Of a DNA stretch of 64,000 nucleotides, positions 51,963-62,446 are shown in pieces. This stretch comes from Coix lacryma-jobi var. lacryma-jobi (lineage: Eukaryota > Streptophyta > Magnoliopsida > Poales > Poaceae), in assembly GCA_009763385.1 (NCBI GenBank), contig CM019830.1, positions 91,080,649 through 91,144,648 of the forward strand. The letters run 5' to 3'. The notes under the pieces are model-generated. The model ran no database searches. It was not told the origin of the DNA and saw only the letters and a list, made by a program, of their open reading frames with translations. Made by a program: the position numbers and the translations under genes. Every line of letters begins with the position of its first letter. Position 1 is the stretch's first letter.

Positions 51963-54694
51963 ATGTCATTCGCAGAAATGGCCGACCCAGTTGACAACAT
52001 GGAGGAGGAAATGTACGAATTAATCAACAGCGGCGCTAATCAAAATTTAGCAGGTGATGATAACAATAATCAAGAAGTAGATGACGGCAGTCAATACTTT
52101 GCCGATTATGAAGAAATAATGCAAGAAAATACTGGCGAGGTATATACCTACAATAATCTCTATGTGCACATGAAATTCTAAATTATTTATAAATGTATTT
52201 ATAATCTACTGTTCCTACATATGTAGCCCTCTGGATCGACAACGACTACCGGGAAGAGTAGGACCGTACGAGGTCCGAAGAAGCCGTTGGAGGGCCGGTA
52301 CATTATCTCAGAATTCAACGAGGAAACAGGCCAAGTACTTGGAGAACATGCACAGAGATTTGTTGCCCACTGTGGGTGCCTTGTAAGGGATAAGATCCCG
52401 ATCAGTGCTCGTGAATGGAAGAAAAAGGCAAGTGCTCCTGATATAAGTTTTGTCTCTGATCTTGATAAGGAACTGGTTTGGCAAGAGGTCCTTGCACATT
52501 TCACACTTGAAACAGAAGATATAAATTTGAAGGCCAGAGTTCGGGACTGGGCTATGAAGAAAATGGCAACACTATTCCAGGGCTGGAAGAAGAACTTATA
52601 CAACAAATTTATCAAGAAGGACCAAACTCCGGATTTCAACACTAAGGCCTACGTCAAGTTGAGGCCATTTTGGGATGAGTTTGTAGAATTCAAGAAATCA
52701 GAAGAGAGTGAGGCACGGATCAGAAGGAACCAGCAGAATGCCCGACAAAAACAATACCACCATCACTTGGGATCAGGTGGCTATAAGAGTGCCATTCCTA
52801 AATGGGAAAGAATGGAACGAGAGTTGCAAGCCAAGGGCATTGAACCAGAATCGATAAACTGGCCTGAGCGCGCCAAGTATTGGTTTTTTGGTCATGGAGG
52901 AAGCCTGGACCAACAAACAGGAAGGGTACACTATGGCGAAAAACTCCAAAGAGCAGCAGAAAGATTTGTTTATGCTAGAGAAATGGCTGCCAGTGGCAGG
53001 TGGCAGCCGAACAGAGACAAGGACGAGCTGACATACGCCCTGGAGAATCTTGAACATGGTGGGAGAACCAGAGGCTATGGGGAGCTGTCATGGGTACATG
53101 CCTTCCCTCAGGACAAAGAGACCTATAGAAGCCGCGCGAGAAAGAAGGAGGAGGAGGCACAGCGGATGCGCCGGTTAGAAGAAATGGTTATTCAGTCACA
53201 GGCCACGGCTCTTGAAGCAGTTGAGCGAGAAAAAGCACTTGAAGGCAGAATGAACGAGGAAATAAAAAGGCAAGTGCAGTTAGCAATGCAAAGGCAATCT
53301 GCATCAGAGCCGGGAGTCAACATCAGCCCCCCTGAGCAAATGAAAAGCAGTTGCGCTTCCACAGAGGTCCCAGACGCAGCACTGCGCTTTCCTGTGGACG
53401 ACATCACCGAGCCTCTCACGACATGTGAACTGCACATTCCACAGGGGAATACCACAGTCATGGTGGCTATAGGTGTTGTATCTCCTATCGATCCTACGAA
53501 GACACCAAGAAGTCATGGAGCAATAATACCTCCTGGATATGCTAGCGTCTCGGTGGACAGGGTGGTAAAAGGTTACGAGAATGTCGAACTTGACATTAAA
53601 GGAGGTGATGGCGAGAATACATTAGGAGAAGCGGAGAAGACATTCATATGTTGGCGCAAGCGCTATATCATAATTCCTGGCGCATCACCTCCTCCTCCTC
53701 AACAACCTATCCCTAGGTGTGTATGAAATTAGTGAATGAAACTTAATAGTATTGGTGAGCTAATAGTATAAATGGATACTCATACCATGTTGTTTTCGTA
53801 GCAGGACATCCCCCAACCTAAGTCCAATTCTACATTCACCACATGATCACAGTGTTGCGGACGATGATGATCAAGATCAAACACGACGGGATCCATCACC
53901 GCCACCGGCCCCATCTCCTCCACGACATAAAGATATATATATGTGTTGACTATATAAACATAAATGCAGTTTTCACTGGATTCTAATGGTGATCGATCTC
54001 CACGAGAGTCGTTTGCTAATCTATGACTCTCTGAGAAAACCACAAGAAGATTACCAAGATATGATTAATATTATCCGAGGGTAATGTGATCTTTAAATAT
54101 TGATTCCTGCTATAGCTCTTTAACTCTGCAATAGTTAATTAACGTTCCAATTATTGTGAAGGGTTTGGACTTGGTTTGTTCAGAAACACCGTCCGGATCT
54201 GAAAGCGCAACTTCCTGATCCTCTACTCCTAAATGTAAGTTGTAGAGTACCTCCCCGCCTCTTTACCTTAATTAGCATCACTCAGCAGACGCACGCTCAA
54301 CCGAGAGTACTCTTTTTACATATTGTACAGTGGGTTCTACGGCAGTCACCGGGAAACAATTTATGTGGGTACTATGTTTGCGAGTTTCTGACGGTGTATG
54401 AAAAAAGAACTCCTTTACAGAGTCAGCAAGTACGTAACATGTAAATAAATTTATTTTATTTTTTGTTGCTATTACATAAATATTATGTATGTTAATACTT
54501 TCTTTTTATTTTGATCCAAATTGAAGGAGACATGGTTGAAGAACCAGGTGATGGATAAGGTCCGCCTCAAAGCAATTCAAGAGACCATCGCGGGCTTCCT
54601 TAATGACCATGTCCTTAAGTCTGGCACCGAGTATTGGTTTAATAAAGACGAACCAATGAAGCCAAACCAAGATGAACACTTGTATGACCTCTAA
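51963..54694 (+). CDS. Transposase_24 (TNPA-type) protein fused to a Ulp1-type cysteine protease, spliced
   Basis: Exons I can support are 51963-52139, 52227-about 53723, 53805-about 53939, 53970-54080, 54162-54234, 54331-54429 and 54527-54694. Five of the six joins have GT-AG borders and keep phase. The join near 53940-53969 leaves only 27 bases and is doubtful. The second exon carries the Transposase_24 domain (WDEFVEFKKSEESEARIRRN, YWFFGHGGSLD) and a charged coiled-coil end. A Pro-rich linker follows. The last four exons form the C48 (Ulp1/SENP) catalytic core: His in HWILMVIDLH (53974), Asp in IYDSLRK (54025) and Cys in NNLCGYYVCEF (54364). The product would bind the subterminal motifs and may remove SUMO from a partner (inference). 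The N-terminal part of the Ulp1 fold before HW seems shortened. Confidence 0.7.
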
Positions 54695-55026
54695 GTTAGG
54701 AACGGTATTATATTTGTGTGTAAATATCAAGTTAAGCATGCATGATGGATAATGTTGTATATTTTATGTACATATGTGTGTATAGCTAGCTCTATAATAT
54801 ATATATATGTATAGTTTCATATTTCATTTGTGTGTAATTGTAAATTTTATGTGTTTATATATATTTATTAGCAGCGAAGAATAATATGTGTATTTGAAAC
54901 TGGCCTAATATAATAGAATATATTAGCAGCGAAGAATACGTATTAGAAAACCTAATGTAATTGTAAAACCAAAAACAATAACCAATTGAAAAGAACAGAA
55001 AAAGAAAAAAGAAAAAAGCAGATGGA
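54695..55026 (+). other. 3' region of the second CACTA gene
   Basis: This is AT-rich sequence with TATATATATATG near 54800 and no coding frame. A 26-base text AGCAGCGAAGAATA occurs twice (54872, 54926). It probably contains the transcript end. Confidence 0.4.
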
Positions 55027-55305
55027 TCTTTAGCCCCGGTTGGTAACACCAACCGGGACTAAAGAGGCCAGCCACGGTGGCCCGGCTGGAGGCCCCTTTA
55101 GTCCCGGTTGGTACCAACCGGGACTAAAGGGGCCTCCAGCCGGGCCACCGTGGCTGGCCTCTTTAGTCCCGGTTGGTGTTACCAACCGGGGCTAAAGGTC
55201 CCTCCATTAGCCCCGGGCCATGGAACCGGGGCTAAAGGTCGGGGCTTTAGTCCCGATTCCTTAGCCCCGGCTCCATGTCCGGGGCTAAAGGCCAAAATGG
55301 CCCGG
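55027..55305. repeat. Right subterminal array with a perfect 170-base palindrome
   Basis: The motifs TTTAGTCCCGGTTGG and TTTAGCCCCGGTTGG occur at least eight times. Positions 55028-55112 are the exact reverse complement of 55113-55197, with no spacer. The centre is GGTTGGTACCAACC. Confidence 0.9.
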
Positions 55306-55311
55306 GGCAAT

Positions 55312-55331
55312 AGGCCTGTTCTGTACTAGTG
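55312..55331 (-). repeat. CACTA right terminal inverted repeat
   Basis: The reverse complement reads CACTAGTACAGAACAGGCCT. It is followed by the TTA duplication at 55332-55334. Confidence 0.92.
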
Positions 55332-55334
55332 TTA
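55332..55334. repeat. CACTA target duplication TTA, right
   Basis: This is the partner of 44569-44571. The SIRE 3' noncoding region resumes here with TTAGGTCCAAC. Confidence 0.9.
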
Positions 55335-56471
55335 GGTCCAACAAGAGAAGAGCATAAAGATCTGAAAATCTCCCCCTTAGCAAAAACTTCCCCTTAATTG
55401 AACGCCAGGAGACATATGATTTGCAAAAACTCTCCCCCTTAGTTGAAAATGCACTTATCAAGCACAAACTCTTCCCTTGAGCCAACAAAACTCCCCCTTC
55501 TAAAATGCATATGAAGTCAGAAATGCAAGTTAGCAGCTTCAGGCATATAATCAAAAGAGTGCAAAAATGCTCTAATCGGTATAGCTCCAATGGCACAACT
55601 AAGCACTCAAATAGCGAAGGCTCAAACTGATCATACATACGAAATATGAAGCATATGAGCAAGTGAGCAGTTTTTAGCCAAAAAGATAGTCACCATCAGA
55701 ATAGCACTACACATGTATAGATAGGAATACAGACAAGTGCTAAACATGTATACAAGGTGAACTACCCCTAGCAAAGTTCAATCATCATGCATAGGAATGA
55801 AGCATATACTTGTGATTTCATTTTTATATTGGAGTTGCAGCGGTGAAGACTTCACAAGTTCAATTATTTAGCATGTGATTGCGAGAGGTTGAAAGCTTGT
55901 CTTTGCCTAACTTTTCAACCGAGCGAAGCCTATGCCGAAGCAATCAGAAGCTTGAAGCTACGGTTTCGGTCATACACTACACGGCTCAAGTTTAACTCAA
56001 AGTGCAATGAGAAACAGTCTCGATACCATGAGGTGTTGACAAGCAATCCCATCTCGATCTTTTCAATTCACTAAAACTTGGTTCAAATTTTATACATGAT
56101 ATGAACAGACCAAGCAAGTGAATGACTCATAACTAGAGACATAGCAACCTAGCATATATGAAAAGCACGAGTGAACTCAACATATCCTACACATGCTAGT
56201 TGCATATCTCAATGGTGAACATTTTCAGATTGTAAGTTATTAAGTAAATTCACCATTCCAAAATAGCTCAGCTCATAACATGTACTAGTGATCAGGAAGA
56301 GCATAAGCTACAAGCATCCATATAAGCATCCGAGCATACTAAATAGAGCATAGTTACATTCTAGTGATTATAAACATGAAGCTCAGAATGTAAATGTGTA
56401 TGCTAAAATGCAAAAGAAAAGAAAGACAAAAGAGTCAGTCAAATACACAAGATCCCAAAATGTTTCCCCAT
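55335..56471 (-). other. 3' noncoding region of the right SIRE element, right of the CACTA insertion
   Basis: It aligns by eye with 10940-12075 of the left element, including the CTCCCCCTTAGTTGAAAATG blocks and the text AAATGTTTCCCCATCTAAAAG just beyond the pol stop. There is no envelope-like frame. Confidence 0.7.
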
Positions 56472-59400
56472 CTAAAAGGGGAAACACACACCAAGCTCAC
56501 CCCTCAACCGATTAAAGGTTGATTCGTCTAAAGGCTTGGTGAAAATATCAGCCAGTTGATGATGAGTATCGACATGACGAAGGTCGATATCACCCTTCTC
56601 CTGGTGGTCTCGCAGAAAATGAAAGCGCACATCAATGTGTTTGGTCTTCGAGTGAAGCACGGGGTTCTTAGCAACGCTAATGGCACTCGTGCTGTCACAA
56701 AGCAAAGGCACGCGAGAAAAGCTCAGACCAAAATCACGCAAAGTGGCCATCATCCAAAGCAACTGGGAATAGCAGCTAGCCGCAGCAACATATTCAGCCT
56801 CCGTAGTGGACTGAGCGACGCTAGACTGCTTGCGAGAAGACCACGAAACAAGAGAAGAACCAATAAACTGGCAAGTCCCAGAAGTGGACTTGCGCTCAAT
56901 ACGACAACCAGCAAAATCAGCATCCGAATAACCGCAAAGGGAGAGGGTTTAGGAAGCAGAATACCAAATCCCGAACTCAGGCGTGAAACGAAGGTACCTG
57001 AAAATCCGCTTCACCGCCTGACGGTGAGAGGTGCGCGGCGACGCCTGAAAGCGCGCACACAGACACACCGCGAACTGGATGTCCGGGCGTGTCGCCGTCA
57101 GGTAGAGGAGCGACCCGATCATGCTGCGGTACTCCTTCTGGTCCACTGCTTCTCCATCCACATCTGCATCCAGGGCAGTCGTCGTCGACATGGGTGTTGG
57201 AAGAGGCTTGGCCTCACCCATATCGAACCGCTTCAGCAAGTCCTTGGTGTACTTGCCCTGGTGCACAAATGTCCCCTCTCGGGATTGCTTGATTTGCAAC
57301 CCGAGAAAGAATGTCAGCTCGCCCATCATGCTCATCTCGAACTCCCTGCTCATAGTATCTGCAAACTTGGCAACCAGAGCATGAGAAGAACCACCGAAAA
57401 TGATATCATCCACGTAAATCTGGACCAAGAGCGTGTCTTTGCCTTGCCGGATGAGAAAGAGCGTTTTATCTACACATCCCATTTTAAAACCCTTAGCAAG
57501 CAAAAAGGTTTTCAACCTATCATACCAGGCTCTAGGGGCTTGTTTCAAACCATATAAAGCTTTATGAAGTTTAAAGACATGGTTTGGAAACTTGGGATTT
57601 TCAAAACCGGGGGGTTGCTCAACATAAACCTCCTCCTCTATGTAGCCGTTTAAGAAGGCACTCTTGACATCCATTTGAAAAAGTTTGAAGCCCTTGGATG
57701 CAGCAAAAGCCAAGAGTATCCTAATAGCCTCCAAACGAGCTACAGGAGCAAACGTCTCCTCATAATCTATCCTCTCCTTCTGACTATAGCCTTTCGCTAC
57801 AAGCCGGGCCTTGTTTCTAACAACGTGGCCATCCTCTCCTTGCTTGTTTTTGAAAACCCATTTTGTCCCAATAGGCTTACAGTCAGGTGGAGGTGGAACT
57901 AGAACCCAAACCCGATTTCGCTCAAAATTTTCTAACTCCTCATGCATGGCATTAACCCAATCCGGATCCGTCAAAGCGTGTCCAACATCTCGGGGCTCAA
58001 AATTAGCAACAAAAGCAGAATGAGCGAAGTGTGAGATTTGCTGTGACCTGGACCGAGTGACCCGTTCGTCGATGTTGCCTATCATCTGCTGAGGCGGGTG
58101 CTGGCGCTGGATATGTCGTGGCGCCTCCCGAGCTGAAGTAGCCTCCCCCTCAACAGCAGCTGGTGCCTCCCCGGGTACAAATGGTACCGCTCGGGGTGGC
58201 AGATCCCACGGCCCCCAGGAAGAAGAGGTGTCGGGGCCGTGAGTCGTCGTCGAGGCCGCTCTTTGCGGCGCGGCAGGTGGAGGGGGTGCTGGATCATCCA
58301 TACCTTCAGCACCCTCGTCCTCGTCATCAAAAAGAGGCTCACCAACCTCATGATCACCTGCACGCTCAAAACGAGAAGAAGGACAAACCATGGTCTCGTC
58401 GAAGGTGACATCGGATGTCTCCATGACTCGGTTAGTGTCAAGGTTAAGTACACGATAAGCTCGAGTGTGAGTGCCATAACCCAAAAACACACCGTCAGAA
58501 GAACGAGATTCAAATTTGTCCAAGTTGCCCTTTTTGAGTATAAAACAATGGCAACCAAAAACTCGAAAATAACTCACCTTGGGCAGTTTGCCAAAACGCA
58601 ACTCATAAGAAGTCTTTTTCAAGAAAGCTCTCAGAAAAATGCGATTGGAAATATAGCATGCAGTGTTCATAGCTTCAGCCCAATAGCACCTAGGAGTCCT
58701 ATGCTCATCAAGCATCGTCCTGGCCATCTCAACAAGGGTCCGATTCTTCCTCTCTACAACACCATTTTGGGGCGGTGTGTAGGGGGAAGAAAACTGATGC
58801 TCCAAGCCAAGGCGGTTACAAAACTTCTCAAAATCCGAATTTTTGAATTTAGAACCATTATCACTTCTAATAGCTCGCATCGAGTTCAAAGGGAACTCGT
58901 TCTGAAGACGCAAAATCAGATTGCGAGCGAAGGAGAAAGTCTCAGTCTTCTCAGTCAAAAAGAAGACCCACGAATATCTCGAAAAGTCATCAACAACAAC
59001 CAAAACATACCACTTGCCACCAACCGAGCTCACCCGAGCCGGACCAACAAGGTCCATATGTAAAAGCTCTCCCGGGTGCGAGGTCATGACCTTAGTCACT
59101 GGATGGTGGGGAGCGGCAACCATCTTCCCATGTCTGCAAGAATGGCAAACTAGATCCTTCTCCATCGAAAGCTTGGGCAATCCTCGGATTAGACCAAGTG
59201 AGCTAAGTCTTGCAAGCAAGTCGAAGCTTAAATGACCGAGCCTCCTATGCCACTTCCAAAGATCGGAGGAAGAAGGACTAGCCAAAAGACAGCGAGAAGA
59301 ACCAAACGACTCCGAGAAATTCGCGCGAAAGACTTTCCCAAAGGGCGAAATCAGACATACAAGATCGCCCTGAGGATCTAAGATGCGACTAAGGTTCGGT

Positions 59401-59669
59401 TTGAAACGAATCTCATAGTCATCATCAAAAAGTTGCGAAACAGAAAGCAAGTTAAAATGCAGGTTAGAAACAAGAGCAACATCACGCAACACAAAGTGCT
59501 CATTAACCCGCACAGTCCCACGAGACAATACCTTACCTTTACTATTGTCGCCGAAGGTTATGTACTCCTTTCCGGCGACCGGGCTAAGGCTGGAGAACCA
59601 CTTGGCGTTTCCGGTCATGTGCCTCGAGCAACCAGAATCCACCAACCAAATGTCCTCCAGCCGTCTCAC
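56472..59669 (-). pseudogene. pol: SIRE Copia pol of the right element, one nonsense codon
   Basis: The frame opens after a TAG (59670-59672) and runs through protease (LVDSGCSRHMTG), integrase (HRRLGH, CHSCRHGK, IRSDNGSK, PQNGVVERKN), reverse transcriptase (FQMDVKSAFLNGY, IYVDDIIFGG) and into RNase H. A TAA at 56949-56951 interrupts it just before the CGYSDADFAG motif; the same frame then continues to 56472. The left element has TCC at that codon. The position that carries the nonsense codon in the left element (13720) is intact here. The truncated product would lack RNase H. Confidence 0.93.
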
Positions 59670-59674
59670 CTACA

Positions 59675-62383
59675 TCAATAAAAAGACATAGGGTGAGCAT
59701 ACGGTCCAACACCGGGGTTAGTGAAGTAAGGAGAATACCAGTGTTGGGCCGGCTGCTCAAAAGAACGGTTAGTGTAAAAACTATTCCTAGCCTGTCTACG
59801 GGGGTAGCGATCACCACGTATGGGAAAACGTGGTCCGCTAGGGAAGAAGCGCTCACCGCGGTACTCAAACTGCGGTGGGGGAAAGCGCTCAACTAAGCCT
59901 CCGCCACGGGGTCCGTTACCTGCAAAAGCAGGACCCCGTCGGGCACGCTCTCTACGAGATCTACGCCTAGGAGCCTGGGGCTCAACTGCTCTAGCGTCTC
60001 TCCTCGGAGCTCTCTCCTGCCTAGGCCTAACAAACTGAGGTGCTGGACCTCTAGGCCTAGTCTCCCTCCTAGGGGCTCTCATCTCCTGCCTAGGCCGGGG
60101 ACCTTGACGTCCGGACCTAGCAGCTCTCCCCTGAGCCTTCGGCACATGTCCACCATGAGCTGGATGGTACATGTCCGGGTTGTTCATCTCCCGAGCACGG
60201 CGCGCGTCTCTCTTGCGCCGAAAACAGAACTAGCTCAAGTGACCATCTCTCCCACAGAAATCACACTGGTACCTCACTGCACGCAAAGGGGGTTGTTGGT
60301 GACCAGGGCTGTGGGTGTGGTTCACTTTGCCCTTCTGAGGCAAACACTCCTCTCTAATGGGTGGCATAGCATCAAGCTTGTTCTTGAGGTGGTTTGGCTT
60401 GGGTGCCCAAATTTGGTTCTTGGGAGGAGCTCTCGGGGGTTCCTCAACCACACCATCTTTGTTGGTAGGCTTGGCAGGCTCTTTGGGTGGAAGTTTGGCA
60501 AGCTTGGGAGTAGTGGTGGAGTTAGGCTTCTCACATGGATTCAAACCACTCGACTCTCCAATCTTCCCAAAAGCAGAAAGATCAACACCCTGAGCAAAAC
60601 CTACACCAGGAGCCCCAGCAGCTCGCTTGAATTGGGAGATCATCATCCCGAGCTGCGGCTCACTACAGGAGACCCATGACAAGATGGTCCGAAGGTATGT
60701 GTTTTCCTCCTCGGTTTGCATCTTGCCATGCTTCACATTGGCAATCTCCAGCTCCAAGCCCTCGCACAAAACGCACCTCGCCACACCAGTGCTACCTGAG
60801 TTGGCCTCCTCAAGAGACACAATCTTGGCATTCTTCTCTGCCAACTCAGATTGCAAGACGGGACAGGTCTTGCATGCACCCAACAGAGAAGGTCTAGCCT
60901 TCAGCTCATCTAGCTCTCCTACCAACGCAACATACTTACCTCTCAAAGTGAGAAGGTCAGTCATGTGCGCGGTGCACGACTCACACTCCGCCTCCTCTGA
61001 CACAACCATGGTGGACCGAGCGAACTCAAGCTCCTTCACCGTGTCCTCCCACTTCTGCCTGAACTCCTTGCGCTCTCTAGCGGCACGCCTAAGCAGTTTA
61101 TCTTGGCTAAGGAGGGCAGCGGTCAACTTCTCTACCTCGGAGGAAAGCTCGTCGTAGGTGAGAGATACCTGGGAGGTGTCGTCGTCGTCGTCGTTCCGAG
61201 GTGTATGTTCCAGCTCGCCTCCGACCTCATCTCCGAGCGCCATGGTGCAGAGGCCGTCGTCGTCGGCGAAGAAGCAGAGACCGTTCAGCTTGTCCTCGAT
61301 CCTCTTCTTCTTCTCGGACTCGTCGTCGCTTGATGAAGCGGAGTCATCATCCGAGCCGTCGACGTCGCTGAGCGTGGCGAAGAACGCACGCTGCTCAGCC
61401 TGGGCCTTCTCCAAGTACTTCTTCTTGATGTACTCCTTGTCGAAGCCGCCCCGCTTCTTGTGTCTTGGGGGAACGTGCTTCTCCTTGTACTTGGAGTCAC
61501 GCTTGCGCCCTTGATCGCCCTTCCCCGAATGCTTGTTCTTCTTGGGGCAGTTGGCGATGAAGTGGTCGGGGTCTCCGCACTCGTAGCATCCCGTGCGTCC
61601 TCCTCCACGACGGCGGTTCATGCGGTTGTTGTGGAACCGCGAGAACCGGTTGGCAAGCAAAGCCAACTCGTCGTCTCCCAACGTCTCCAGCTGGTCCTCT
61701 GTAACAGAAAAGAGACAGGAAAGAGCAAAGCCAGCTGAAGGGTTAGAGGAAGAGCCGGAAACCAAGGCCATGGACGGGCGAGAAGGATTTTCGAAAGAAG
61801 CCCTCGCCATAGCATCAATCTCACTGGACTTGAGCTTACTGAAGAGCTCGTCGCAAGTGAGGGTCTCATAGTTCGGGGATTCGATGATCGCCTGAACCTT
61901 AGAGTCCCACACCGACCGATCAAGAGTATGCAAAAGCTTCAAAGCCCTCTCATGATCGTCGAAAGGCAACTGCTCTCGGTTAGCCCTCATCCTGTTGACA
62001 ATCACCTGAAAGCGAGCGAATAAAGTCTCTATGCTCTCATACTCTCTCTTGTACGACTCGTAGAGCCGGGTTTTGACTTGAGAGGTGCCCTCATGAAAGC
62101 GCATGAGGGTGGCCCAAATCTCCCGAGCCGTAGAGAGGTGAGAAACGCGGTCAAACTCTCCAGCGCTCAAACATGAAAAGAGTGCATTACGGGCTCGGCT
62201 ATTGGCCTCGTGCTCATCGATCTGCTGCTGAGTCACACGGGCAGCCAGGACCACGTAATCGGCAGAGTTGCAAATATCCCAGATAGAAGCGCCCAAGCTC
62301 TGCAGATAGGCAGACATACGTATCTTCCAATACGCATAGTTCGTCCCATCGAAAAACGGCGGTTTGCCCACGCCGCGATCCAT
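59675..62383 (-). pseudogene. gag: SIRE Copia gag of the right element, one nonsense codon
   Basis: The frame starts at 62383 with MDRGVGKPPFFDGTNYAYWK. It has the gag core, the first CCHC knuckle (CYECGDPDHFIANC), the coiled-coil middle and the second knuckle. Inside the second knuckle a TAG at 60230-60232 replaces the Glu codon of the left element. The Arg-rich tail continues in frame to the TGA at 59675. An eight-residue stretch after KREYE is deleted relative to the left element. Truncation removes the last cysteine of knuckle two and the basic tail. Confidence 0.92.
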
Positions 62384-62432
62384 GTCGCCTTCGGTGGATC
62401 TGGAACCGGCTAAGGTGGAAGATCCTTAACCC

Positions 62433-62444
62433 GCTCCGATACCA
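62433..62444 (-). promoter_or_regulatory. Primer binding site of the right SIRE element
   Basis: TGGTATCGGAGC on the minus strand lies two bases from the LTR at 62447, identical to the other two SIRE-type sites. Confidence 0.8.
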
Positions 62445-62446
62445 AT

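Larger units (their letters stand above)
44572..55331 (+). mobile_element. Complete CACTA (En/Spm) DNA transposon, 10.76 kb
   Basis: Terminal inverted repeats CACTACTAGAGAACAGGCCT (left) and CACTAGTACAGAACAGGCCT (right, reverse complement) match at 18 of 20 bases and are flanked by TTA. Subterminal arrays of inverted TTTAG[TC]CCCGG motifs lie at both ends and, unusually, in the centre. Genes on the plus strand are a hybrid-binding-domain frame (45628), a TNP2-like transposase (46042-49457) and a spliced Transposase_24/Ulp1 gene (51963-54694). It sits in a purine-tract block of the SIRE 3' noncoding region and is younger than that element. Confidence 0.95.
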
